NCBI RefSeq assembly: GCF_014522205.1
Contig: NZ_CP046884.1
Coordinates: 2,170,001 to 2,234,000 of the forward strand
DNA length: 64,000 bases
Reading direction: 5' to 3'
Source: Corynebacterium poyangense
GTDB lineage: Bacteria > Actinomycetota > Actinomycetes > Mycobacteriales > Mycobacteriaceae
A program made the translations under genes and the position numbers. Positions 17,640-25,999 of this stretch are shown here, in pieces. The notes under the pieces were generated by a model. The model made no database searches and was not told the DNA's origin. It saw only the letters and a program-made list of their open reading frames with translations. The stretch's first letter is position 1, and each line of letters opens with the position of its first letter.

Positions 17640-17693
17640 AGCCGCTTTTCCTACCGCCAGTGAAGCAAGAGCACCAATTGCCACCCCTGTTCC
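17640..17693 (-). pseudogene. 54-bp fragment of the MFS transporter gene
   Basis: Nearly identical to 20886-20939 inside the intact transporter at 19978-21087, coding for part of the AIGALASLAMGKAA region. Only this piece remains here, joined directly to the RepB-like relic, as at 13788-14841. Confidence 0.7.
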
Positions 17694-17847
17694 TCTATCC
17701 CTCGTGGAGAGTGGTTAGCCCAGGCGCAAGAAAAAGCGCAAAGTCAAAGAACTCCGCGCCACCACGAATATGAGCATCCGCACCATCCCTAAAGAAACAG
17801 GCTACTCGCCAGCATCAGCACAGCGATACGTCCACATGGAAGACTAA
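17693..17847 (+). pseudogene. second copy of the RepB-like relic (C-terminal part)
   Basis: GGTTAGCCCAGGCGCAAGAA and the following bases match 14717 onward, and both copies end in GATACGTCCACATGGA(A/G)GA before TAA. Frames give REWLAQAQEKAQ, then a shift to KELRATTNMSIRTIPKETGY. No start is present, so it is not functional. Confidence 0.65.
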
Positions 17848-17876
17848 GAGCAAACCCATGTCACGACATACATAGC

Positions 17877-18113
17877 CTAATCACAATATTCCTTAGTCTG
17901 TTCTATTGCTTTATCAAGATCATCAACCATAAAACTATAGAAATAGCCTAGCGCATTTCCGAAATACATAGTACTAAGGAACTCATGCTCCCTTATTTCA
18001 GGACCGTCCACTTTTTCTATAGCATCTAGCGCTTCGATTGCCTCATTTAAGTGGAATCTCGCTTTCTCTAACAGTAAAAGCATGTCTTTTGGTTTCTGAG
18101 AAGGATTAGTCAT
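17877..18113 (-). CDS. 78-residue helical protein, candidate immunity partner of the lactococcin-972-like gene
   Basis: The ATG at 18113 overlaps the end of the bacteriocin gene by eight bases (ATGACTAA), so translation is probably coupled. The protein has no signal peptide or membrane segment. It is predicted helical and acidic (LLLLEKARFHLNEAIEALDA, then FMVDDLDKAIEQTKEYC). Helical bundle immunity proteins of this size are common for class II bacteriocins, whereas the classic lactococcin 972 system uses an ABC transporter instead. No family recognised; the role is inferred from coupling. Confidence 0.6.
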   Translation of the reverse strand: MTNPSQKPKDMLLLLEKARFHLNEAIEALDAIEKVDGPEIREHEFLSTMYFGNALGYFYSFMVDDLDKAIEQTKEYCD

Positions 18114-18579
18114 CTGACCAAAACACCTGACATGACCCAGACAAAAGACCACCACGAACTGAGGCTTTAGCCCATCCACCTGCTCTTGAGGTGCTCTTGT
18201 TCGTATCTTCACCCATAGTCACTGAAGCTGTGTGTGATTTTGAGCTATGCATATAGTTTGAGAAACATTCTTTCCCCGTTCCCCCTATCGTGTGCCAACC
18301 ATATGTCCAATCTCCCCCAGTCGGTGTTTTTTCATGATTAGTTCCAGGCAAATAGGGCACCTTTCGGACAGAAATACCATCAGATGACGAAGGATCCCCT
18401 AACGGGATAATTACATATCCAGATGTTGGTTTTCCATTTTCATCACGCGTAAGAACAATCGATTCCACCGGCAGTTCTTTTCCACTGCGTTCTTGCGCGG
18501 TCGCGACACCCATGGCTCCAGTCATGAGCAGTCCAGCGGTACTGAAGACAGCAAGTGGTTTCGCTAGCTTATTCACCAC
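18106..18579 (-). CDS. lactococcin 972 family bacteriocin precursor
   Basis: A 157-residue secreted precursor starting with GTG. It has a signal peptide (MVNKLAKPLAVFSTAGLLMT, cleavage near ATA-QE), a pro-region of about 55 residues, and a C-terminal domain with the lactococcin 972 pattern: GGDWTYGWH at the start, SNYMHSSKSHTASVTMG in the middle, SRAGGWAKASV and a terminal aromatic strand (CQVFWSDD). Lactococcin 972 blocks septum formation by binding lipid II (established for the type member). Two extra cysteines absent in the type peptide could form a disulfide. Downstream lies a coupled small gene; upstream is a direct-repeat operator. Confidence 0.85.
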   Translation of the reverse strand: MVNKLAKPLAVFSTAGLLMTGAMGVATAQERSGKELPVESIVLTRDENGKPTSGYVIIPLGDPSSSDGISVRKVPYLPGTNHEKTPTGGDWTYGWHTIGGTGKECFSNYMHSSKSHTASVTMGEDTNKSTSRAGGWAKASVRGGLLSGSCQVFWSDD

Positions 18580-18675
18580 TTTCCTTTTCCTTTCCTGAAA
18601 GTGAATATGTACTACCTAGAACCTATGTCTCTCCCCTCCCGGAAACAAGGGCATGAGCAGGGTAAATAACGGTTA

Positions 18676-18716
18676 TTCACCCCGGGTAGGGGTGAATTGA
18701 CCTCCTATAGGTGTGA
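18676..18716. promoter_or_regulatory. operator region of the lactococcin-like gene (palindrome plus direct repeats)
   Basis: Bases 18676-18696 form a perfect inverted repeat with TTCACCCC arms and a 5-base centre. TAGGGGTGA (18687) and TAGGTGTGA (18708) form a direct repeat with 21-bp period, like the pair at 15679-15709 upstream of the sister precursor gene. Confidence 0.55.
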
Positions 18717-19044
18717 CCAAAAGGAACCATTTTCCCAAAACCATTGACTATACATGTATCTGTGTGTCATGGTGAGGAGTTGGACTAAAAATATTCGCCC
18801 CATACGCTAAAAGACTCTTTCCCGCATCCATGAGGGACCTTTACCATCTGCCCCAACCTCTCGATCCTCACCAAGAAAACGCCCACAACACCCCCTTCAC
18901 ACGCCCCGTGGGTACTCACATCCAGCCCCACGTCGACCAGTTAAAACTCTGTGATTCACTCAAGGAGCATATAGTGTATCGAGATTGTCGCGTGACGTTT
19001 TAGGTGGGGAGAACGGGCAAACATGCCGAGGTGTGGTGTGAGGG
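18717..19044. other. intergenic, no intact gene
   Basis: The upstream zone of the lactococcin-like gene; its first 70 bases resemble 15710-15785. No gene, tRNA or clear hairpin was recognised in the rest. Confidence 0.4.
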
Positions 19045-19685
19045 CTAGAACAGTGATTGTTGTTCTTTGCGTGCCCAGTTATCTGGGTCGTTATCGTCTT
19101 CTTCGTCGTAGTCGAGGTACAGCTCTTGGACAGTTTCATCATCGTAGGGTTGGCCAGGAGTTTTTTTGAACCATCCGGATTTGGCGTGGAGTAATCATGG
19201 TGTTGTCCTTTCTTGTTCGGATTCACGGCTATGCAAGATTTCTCGTAACAGCTCATCAAACCATGAAGGCGGTGTCAGCCGGTTCCCTTGGCGGATAACC
19301 CCTGTGCAATAGCGTTAAGCTCCCCCATCATCACGTTGTGACGTTGGTGATAGTCCAACCGACTGATATCCACCCGCAACGCGTGCTGCCGGGCCACATC
19401 CAGGTTCCCTGAAGCCACCAACCGCACCCACGACACCGTTTCAAGCGTCGTATCACCTCCCTGAGCGGTTTTCCCGCACCCCCCTACGGCTTTTTCTTGT
19501 ACCCCTAACCCTGTCTCCTCCCATCTAACAACCTGAAAAGCAATATCAGCCCGGCAGGGAAGATAATCCATCCGCGCCCGATACGCCTTTTGCCGACACC
19601 GTGCGAGCCATACACCTGAGGACGCTTCCCCGTCGATGGCATCAACGCCTGACCACACACCATAGGCACTCTGAGTGAAGCACGG
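19045..19685 (-). pseudogene. degraded two-gene relic upstream of the bacteriocin promoter
   Basis: Read on the reverse strand, the first frame includes YGVWSGVDAID, DTTLETVSWVRLVASG and LDYHQRHNVMMGELNAIAQG, then a frameshift into LTPPSWFDELLREILHSRES. That frame ends overlapping an ATG (19198) of a short acidic protein, MITPR, a frameshift, then GWFKKTPGQPYDDETVQELY and DPDNWARKEQQSLF. The ATGA overlap and coherent text show these were once two coupled genes. No family named with confidence. Confidence 0.45.
19415..19685. repeat. about 270-bp duplicated segment, copy 2
   Basis: Pairs with 16002-16274. This copy keeps longer reading frames than copy 1 and may be closer to the original. The distance between copies is about 3.4 kb, similar to the distance between the two bacteriocin genes (about 3.0 kb). 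Confidence 0.85.
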
Positions 19686-19977
19686 GAAGGAGAGGCGGAG
19701 GAGCCCCAGAATGCGGGATTAAGGAGCATCCTGAGGGTACCCTGAAAGATCTTATTGAAGCATGGTGCGGGTTATCTTGCTGATAAGAACCACCCAGAGA
19801 CTGGTAATCTCCAGTTCCCCAGCCCGAAGGATCTGATTAAGAATCCTTACTCTGAGTGCCTTGCGCATCCCCTCACTATAAAGTCCGACGTATCCAAGTG
19901 GCCGACATCACTCTCTCAGAAACAAGGACACCTTTTGATTGGCAAGTAAACAGAATAAATCTCTCGGTTGGAATCCA

Positions 19978-21087
19978 TTAACTTTCAAAAACTCTGGAAC
20001 CTATGAATTGCGCACAACCATTTCCTACTGATGAGGTTAAGGAGAAAACCGCAATAATGAGCGCGCGGTCTTTTTCTTCCCCTGCGGTGTATTGAATATT
20101 CCAGGCTACGATGGTCACGATTGTTTGGCTGAGATGCGCAATGCTAAACACCAGAATCATCAGAACAATAAAACTCCACACCCCAGCGAAGAATGATTGT
20201 GCCACAACCAGGAGCAATACACTACAGAGCCCTAGGATCATTGACATGGCAATTCTGCGCAGATCCCTAGTCCTCGTTAGAGTTACCTCCTCATCCCGGA
20301 GGAGTCGCTGAACAACAATGTTGATGGCAATACCAATGAGCGAGGAGATAAAGAGCAACCACGATAAATCCTCACCAGCCTTAGCCAGCACGTAGGGAAC
20401 CATTGTCGGAGCGCTTGCTATCACGCTAAATGCCACTAAGAGCAACGCCCACATCCCCCATTCACGGGGAGCTAAAGTGCGCCAGAAACTGTGGGTGAGC
20501 TGTGGATGTGAATCATGGTTTTCACTGTGAGGCAAAGCTCTAGTGAAAAGAAAACACAGCAGATACCCCACTGCCCCGATGACAACAATGGTGCTTTTCA
20601 TACCCCATCCCAGCTTTAAGGTCAGCGGGACAGCCAAGCCGCCACCAAGGACGACGCTCAGCGTGAAGGTCCTTAGCTGTGTTTTGAATTGGATCAGTTG
20701 ATCTTTGGGCAAGTATCTGGGTGGAAGTGCTCCGCGTAATGGGGACACTAACCTGCCAAGGAAAAAGATGAAGGTTAAAACCGCTAGAACATGGAGCTCC
20801 TGGGAGGCTACGGCTAAAAGAACATAGGATCCTGCTTGAAAGATCTGCACTAGAGATAGTAGTTTTCTTATTCCCCAATGATCAGCCGCTTTCCCCATCG
20901 CCAGTGAGGCAAGAGCACCAATTGCCACCCCTGTTCCTACGCCCATCATCGCCTGGGAGGCAGAGACCACGCTAACTTCGGCAATCAAATATCCAATACC
21001 TGCCGTGAGCAGAGATGTAACAAACGCGTCTACAAGAACATTGGATTGGATAAGGGTTGCCGGGGTTCTTCCCTTCATAAGATTCAC
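19978..21087 (-). CDS. MFS transporter (intact)
   Basis: A 369-residue membrane protein with about 10-11 hydrophobic segments, short for MFS. The first helix pair (FVTSLLTAGIGYLIAEVSVV) and the motif A-like loop GKAADHWGIRKLL after the second helix are visible, and the middle has a basic loop before LTHSFWRTLAPREWG. Relics of paralogs lie at 13788 and 17640, each next to a bacteriocin cassette, so this may be the surviving exporter or self-protection pump of that system (inference). Substrate unknown. The ATG at 21087 could be replaced by one a few codons later (MKG). Confidence 0.78.
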   Translation of the reverse strand: MNLMKGRTPATLIQSNVLVDAFVTSLLTAGIGYLIAEVSVVSASQAMMGVGTGVAIGALASLAMGKAADHWGIRKLLSLVQIFQAGSYVLLAVASQELHVLAVLTFIFFLGRLVSPLRGALPPRYLPKDQLIQFKTQLRTFTLSVVLGGGLAVPLTLKLGWGMKSTIVVIGAVGYLLCFLFTRALPHSENHDSHPQLTHSFWRTLAPREWGMWALLLVAFSVIASAPTMVPYVLAKAGEDLSWLLFISSLIGIAINIVVQRLLRDEEVTLTRTRDLRRIAMSMILGLCSVLLLVVAQSFFAGVWSFIVLMILVFSIAHLSQTIVTIVAWNIQYTAGEEKDRALIIAVFSLTSSVGNGCAQFIGSRVFES

Positions 21088-21311
21088 TGCAACACCCTCC
21101 TGCCCAATCTTTCCTTAACGTCACCACCGGATGTGCTGTGCATCATAACAGTTGTTAGGGGAAGAATTAGCTGCGTAATTCTTAAGCGGGTGAGAGTATT
21201 CATCTCTTGTAGGTTTTAAAGGATGGAAGTTGTGCACCGTGTTTGATGATGTAGTTTTAGGTTCGACTGAGAAAACTGCCTTGAAATAGTTCCACTACTT
21301 GTCGTCAGATA

Positions 21312-21717
21312 CTAAAGAAGATTTATAAACTCTCTCGGCGAGAGAATAAATTCTTCTTGCGGGAAGTGCTTTAGATTTCCGGTTACTAAAAATTTCGGTT
21401 TATAAGGACAGGACAAGACGACTTCATAGAAAGGAAGGGTCTTTCATATCCTCAAGAACTACGTCGCTAGGATGCGGGTCTATACACAGGCCGACCTCAC
21501 AAATCGCCTGTAAAAAAGTGTCGACAATAACCGGATCAAACTTGAACTTGGGTCGCAGCAGCACTTCTTGGTATTCGCGAAGCATGTCCTTGCTGAACAC
21601 AGGAGTAACAGCACCATCAAATATAGCCTGAAGGACTTGAACGGTAGCCGCAGTGGAATTGGAGGAAAGCAAACCGGAGACCAAGACGTTGGTATCGATG
21701 ACTGCGTAGCAATCCAT
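21312..21717 (-). pseudogene. PIN-domain toxin, frameshifted near the C-terminus
   Basis: The frame begins MDCYAVIDTNVLVSGLLSS with the first catalytic Asp and the conserved YQEVLLRPKF segment, but hits TGA after EDMKDPSFL. Removing one T from the TTT at that point continues as FYEVVLSCPYKPKFLVTGNL and KHFPQEEFILSPREF to a TAG at 21312, which supplies the missing PIN C-terminal TGN motif. The RelB-type antitoxin gene ends 2 bases upstream. PIN toxins cut RNA; this copy would lack the last third and is probably inactive. Confidence 0.8.
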
Positions 21718-21719
21718 CT

Positions 21720-22016
21720 TCAGACGCCCTGGCGTGTTTTTTGAATTTCTCGGTTAATCTCTTCCAGGGACATATCCGATAGCCCGTTTTGTGCTGCCTG
21801 CATCCGAAGTGCGTTAAAGGCAGTGCTACCTGATGTGCGGATGGCATCGTCTGTATTTTGTGCGGAGATTTCAAACGGAATCTTCCGCTCCCGAACTACC
21901 GCACGGGCAAACACATTAAAAGCGGTTGTTGCATTCATGCCGAACTCGCGACATAGCTCATCAAACTGGCGTTTAAGTTCCTCATCCATTCGAACACTAA
22001 ACGTTGCTTGCCCCAT
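21720..22016 (-). CDS. RelB/DinJ family antitoxin
   Basis: A 98-residue ribbon-helix-helix antitoxin. The N-terminus MGQATFSVRMDEELKRQFDELCREFGMNATTAFNVFARAVV is the RelB/DinJ fold, and the C-terminus (SLEEINREIQKTRQG) is the usual flexible toxin-binding tail. It precedes a PIN toxin gene by 2 bases and is intact while the toxin is frameshifted. It probably represses its own operon via repeats just upstream. Confidence 0.9.
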   Translation of the reverse strand: MGQATFSVRMDEELKRQFDELCREFGMNATTAFNVFARAVVRERKIPFEISAQNTDDAIRTSGSTAFNALRMQAAQNGLSDMSLEEINREIQKTRQGV

Positions 22017-22060
22017 ACGAGCACCTCTTTTGTAGCTATTAAATCCTTCTACAACCTATT

Positions 22061-22089
22061 TGCAACCTATAAGAACCTAACTGGTTGCA
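22061..22089 (-). promoter_or_regulatory. candidate autoregulatory operator of the toxin-antitoxin operon
   Basis: TGCAACC at 22061 and its complement GGTTGCA at 22083 form an inverted repeat. CAACCTAT also recurs at 22052 and 22063 as a short direct repeat. The cluster sits 45-75 bp before the antitoxin ATG, where RHH antitoxins normally bind. Confidence 0.45.
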
Positions 22090-22189
22090 GATAACGTTAA
22101 TTCTAGCACCAACAGTCCACGAGAGTCGTAGACTGATTCCGAGGTGTAGTTACCACAGCGGATCACTCGATCGAGTGCCACACTTAGGA

Positions 22190-24237
22190 TCTTCAAGCTT
22201 TCCCTTCGTTAGTGGTGATTATTCTCCGATAACTGCGAAATCCTCACTTTCCACCCTGGAGCTTAAGGAGCTTTTAGATGACTAGGTGATGCGGGAAACT
22301 AATTGGTCGCAAACTTCGCCCACTATTTTTGGTGGTGTCTTTGAGACCATCCTGAATCCTGAAACTCGCCGAAGCGGTGGGATGCACTACAGTTCCCCTG
22401 AGAACATTCACCGCGTCATTGATCCCCTCTTCCTTGACGATCTCACCGCTAAGCTCACTAAGATCCTTGATGACCACCAAGTGACCGAACGCACCAGACT
22501 GAAAAGGTTGCGTACCTTCCAGGAAAAGCTTAGTTCTCTGCACTTTTTTGACCCTGCCTGCGGTTCCTGAAACTTCCTCACTGAAACCTTTATTTGTTTG
22601 CGACGCCTAGAAAACCGAGTGCTCACTGAACTGCTGCGCGGCCAGTCCATGCTTGATTTTGTCGAGGTGGGAGAGTCTCCCGTTCAGGTATCACTTTCTC
22701 AATTCACCGGCATCGAGATCAATGACTTTGCGGTCCAGGTAGCAAAGACCGCCTTGTGGATCGCAGAGCTTCAGGCCAATATCACCTCGGAAGATATTGT
22801 GCGACGCGAGCTAGCAACCCTACCTCTCGCTGATGCAGCTACTATTGTTCGGGGTAATGCATTACAGACGGACTGGGAAGAAATTCTCCCAGCCAGCACG
22901 TGTGACTTCGTGATTGGAAACCCACCCTTTATCGGCTACTCCAACCACAGCTCCGAACAGAAGAAAGACTGTGCCGTCCTTTTTGGTAAGTCGGGCGGCG
23001 TGCTGGACTATGTGGCCGGGTGGTACAAGAAGTTCGCAGACTACGCCAAGAACAATCAGAAGGTGCGCTGCGCGTTGGTTTCTACTAACTCGATTTGCCA
23101 GGGTCAGCAGATTACACCACTATGGAAACCCATCCTGGAGGATGGCTACGCCATCGACTTTGCCCACCGCTCCTTTATTTGGAGCAATGACGCAAATGAT
23201 CCCGCCCATGTCCACGTCGTCATCGTCGGTCTAAGCCACAAGTCGAATAAGCATCCCAAGACTTTGTTCTCCTACGATAGACGCGGAAAACTGGTGGAAA
23301 CCACTCACCCTAAGCACATCAATGCGTACTTAGTCGATGCACCCGACGCATACATCGAACGTCGTGGTCAACCGTTGTGCGATGTGCCGCCAGTAAAAGC
23401 TGGAGGAAAGCCGACGGAAGGCGGGTTCCTGTTGTTTCGGCAGGGTGAGGCTGATGATTTGGTTTCTCAACAGCCGGATGCAAAGAATTGGATTCGCCCC
23501 TTCTCCATGGGCGCTGAATTCATCAATGGAAAGAAACGTTATTGTCTGAGGCTAGTTGACTGCCCACCGAGCACAATTAAGAAAATGCCACTGTCCGTGC
23601 GGTGCGGGATTTCCGCTTACTGTCTAAGAAAGCTGCGACCAGAAACAAAGCTGACGCTCCCTGGCTTTTCGGTGAAGTTCGCGATCCCGGCACTACCTAC
23701 ATCGGAATCCCGAAGGTGAGCTCTGAACGTCGCGCATATATCCCTGCCGGTTTTGTCACCAATGGCATGATCCCTGGGGATAAGCTTTACTTCATCCCTA
23801 CCGATAACCTGTACATATTCGGGATCTTCATGTCGCGTTTCCATAATGCGTGGATGCGGGCAATAGCTGGACGGTTAAAGTCAGACTATAGCTACGCCAA
23901 CACGATTGTGTACAACAATTTCATCTGGCCCGAACCTACTGATGAGCAGCGTCATCGTATTGAAAAGTGCGCCCAAGTGGTGCTTGATGCGCGCCAGCTC
24001 TACCAGTGTCCAGCGGGAGTACCGGATAACAATGACATCACCGCTGAACCCGCGGCTACCTTGGCTGATCTCTACGATCCGGATAACGATTTTCTCTATC
24101 CCGCACTCATACGGGCGCACCAGGAACTCGATACTGCAGTGGAAGAAGCCTACGGGGTGAGCTTTAATGACGATGAGCCAAAGATCGTCGCCCATCTCTT
24201 TAAGCCATATCAGCAACACACTACCTCGACCAAATAG
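22190..24237 (+). pseudogene. type IIG (MmeI-like) restriction-modification protein, inactivated
   Basis: The protein text follows the MmeI/YeeA-like DNA methyltransferase family: FPFVSGDYSP, SQTSPTIFGGVFETIL, SAM motif I DPACGS-stop-NFLTE, catalytic motif IV NPPFIGY, then a target-recognition region and SDYSYANTIVYNNFIWP near the end. Defects are an in-frame TAG at 22283, a TGA at 22568 that replaces the second Gly of motif I, and a frameshift near 23600 joining two long frames. The N-terminal nuclease part is missing. Two downstream HEPN genes suggest it was part of a defence island. Confidence 0.85.
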
Positions 24238-24663
24238 ATAGCCCTTCCCCTATCCCTTGCAGGTCAGACATAGAATAGTTCAATGGAAGTAAAGCCAGAC
24301 AGGCCTACATCCCTCCCCTGTTTTTAGTCTCTTCGACCACTCTCACTGAGTAACCAAGAAGAAGTGGGTCTAGGGCTTGGCTGCCCCTTATATGGCACTT
24401 AATGCCGAAGACCCCACCCGTGCCTGTGGCCGGGAGACCACGCTCTTCTAGGAGAAAGGGTCGCGTCCGTTGCTTCCCTCGGTGCCTCAGTTCTCTCACG
24501 CAAGAAATCGAGGATGACTCTATACCAGGAACCACGCCTCTACTAGTTCAAACTCGGTGCGATTGCAGCTTAACATCGCAGTAACTATGCCATTGAACTG
24601 CACCTGACGTCCTCCACCATAAGTCCCTCACTACTGACTGAATCGATGAAGGGCTAAGTCAAA
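24238..24663. other. intergenic, no gene recognised; short inverted repeat
   Basis: About 425 bases with no convincing protein. AGTTCAATGG at 24277 recurs inverted at 24590, framing 323 bp; this could be the ends of a small non-autonomous element or chance. Confidence 0.3.
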
Positions 24664-24708
24664 GCCCCGGACGCATTGATCATGTAGATCAAGAGGCGAC
24701 ACCGGGGC
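24664..24708 (+). ncRNA. nested hairpin upstream of abi gene, candidate structured RNA partner
   Basis: GCCCCGG (24664-24670) pairs with CCGGGGC (24702-24708), enclosing a second perfect hairpin, TTGATC-ATGTA-GATCAA (24676-24692). It ends 27 bases before the Abi ATG. AbiF/Abi_2 genes are known to be preceded by a conserved structured RNA (AbiF RNA motif). Membership here is inferred from position and structure only; an attenuator or the terminator of an upstream transcript is the alternative. Confidence 0.42.
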
Positions 24709-24735
24709 GTTCAACCGATATCGTACCATGAGTCC

Positions 24736-25824
24736 ATGAATTACTCAAGTACCGCTGTGGCCAGGCACCTTTCTAACGCAAGGCTAGCACCCTATCTCCA
24801 ACACACCGATGATGAACTGGACAAGGCCCTGGAACTCTACGTGTGGAGTACCCGTATGTCCATGTCAATGTTCGAGCTTATATCCCACCTCGAAATTATG
24901 CTAAGGAACGCGATAGATACGGCTTTGTCTAAAACGTTTCGAGACGAAGATTGCGGGATACCCTGGTTCCTCCGGAATCCACCCACGACACAGAATATGT
25001 CGGATGAAATAGATGATGTCAGAAACCGATTAAGAAAGTACGACAAGGATACCCGTCAACAAATTATCGCTGGCATGAACTTCGGGTTCTGGTCAGGAAT
25101 GGTTGGAGCAAAACATGAAGATCTGTGGCGCTCTGCGCTCCATAAAGCATTTCCTGGATCTTCAGGAGACAGAAAAGACGTAATGAAAGAACTCGAATCA
25201 CTCCGGAAGATACGCAACCGCATAGCTCACCACGATTCTATGCTTAACGTTGACGTTCCTTTCGAAATTCGCCGCATACACCGAGTTGCTGAGTTTCTCG
25301 GGGACGAGGCTAGCGCATGGCTTAAAAATGTGGATCAGACAATGAAGATATACAAGAAAAGACCCCAAACCCAGTTAGATACTGTTATTGTTCCCGCCGA
25401 ACAGGCGTGGCAGTTTTACCAGTCCGCGTGCGCATATGTTTGCCAGCCGGGCCGCGCCTTTCGAGATGTCGAACGAATAGCTTTCTACAGCGACCAGGCA
25501 GTGCAGTCGGACGTGCCAAAGATAAGGCATCGCCGCGATAATGTGAAATGGACTAAACAAGAGGCCGACCGCCTGCAGCAGTCACAAAATAGGGAAGACC
25601 GACAGATTGCGAAGGTAATTCGAAAAAGCCACGAGATAGGATGGGCCGATTCTGGCGAATATCAGGTCTTTCTCTTGACTCGACCTGGCTCGCGCGATCA
25701 TCGCAAACTATCAGGTTCTATTCCAAATCAGAATAAGGGGCGGGAGTCAGCTTTTACACACAAACAGCGTTATGTTTCTCTACACAAGCTAGAAACAGCG
25801 AGTAGCATTGAAGATATAGTTTGA
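24736..25824 (+). CDS. Abi family abortive-infection protein with HEPN motif
   Basis: A 362-residue cytosolic protein. The N-terminal half matches the Abi_2/AbiF-like family: an early helical part (LELYVWSTRMSMSMFELISH, LEIMLRNAIDTAL), FWSGMVG and the HEPN nuclease signature LRKIRNRIAHH near residue 160, with the RNxxxH residues present. The last 140 residues are less conserved. HEPN proteins of this type are expected to be RNases triggered by phage infection. A hairpin-forming segment precedes it and it is followed by another HEPN gene. No good Shine-Dalgarno is visible, so its translation may depend on the upstream RNA. Confidence 0.8.
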   Translation: MNYSSTAVARHLSNARLAPYLQHTDDELDKALELYVWSTRMSMSMFELISHLEIMLRNAIDTALSKTFRDEDCGIPWFLRNPPTTQNMSDEIDDVRNRLRKYDKDTRQQIIAGMNFGFWSGMVGAKHEDLWRSALHKAFPGSSGDRKDVMKELESLRKIRNRIAHHDSMLNVDVPFEIRRIHRVAEFLGDEASAWLKNVDQTMKIYKKRPQTQLDTVIVPAEQAWQFYQSACAYVCQPGRAFRDVERIAFYSDQAVQSDVPKIRHRRDNVKWTKQEADRLQQSQNREDRQIAKVIRKSHEIGWADSGEYQVFLLTRPGSRDHRKLSGSIPNQNKGRESAFTHKQRYVSLHKLETASSIEDIV

Positions 25825-25999
25825 TTCACGCCAAGAAAACTAAAAGTGGCACACGATCGAGCATGGCACCCACTGAATTACTGCTAGTACAGATTGGGGT
25901 TTCGGAGAGCTTGGCCTAAGGTCCTGCGTCAAATGATAGACGTAAAGGGATCGTAAAAAGGTATTGTGGCGACCGCCTCTCCCACTCGAAACAAAACTG

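Noticed and set aside
24305..24535. 76-codon reverse-strand frame
   Set aside because: No family resemblance, no ribosome site, and it lies within a region without other coding signs.
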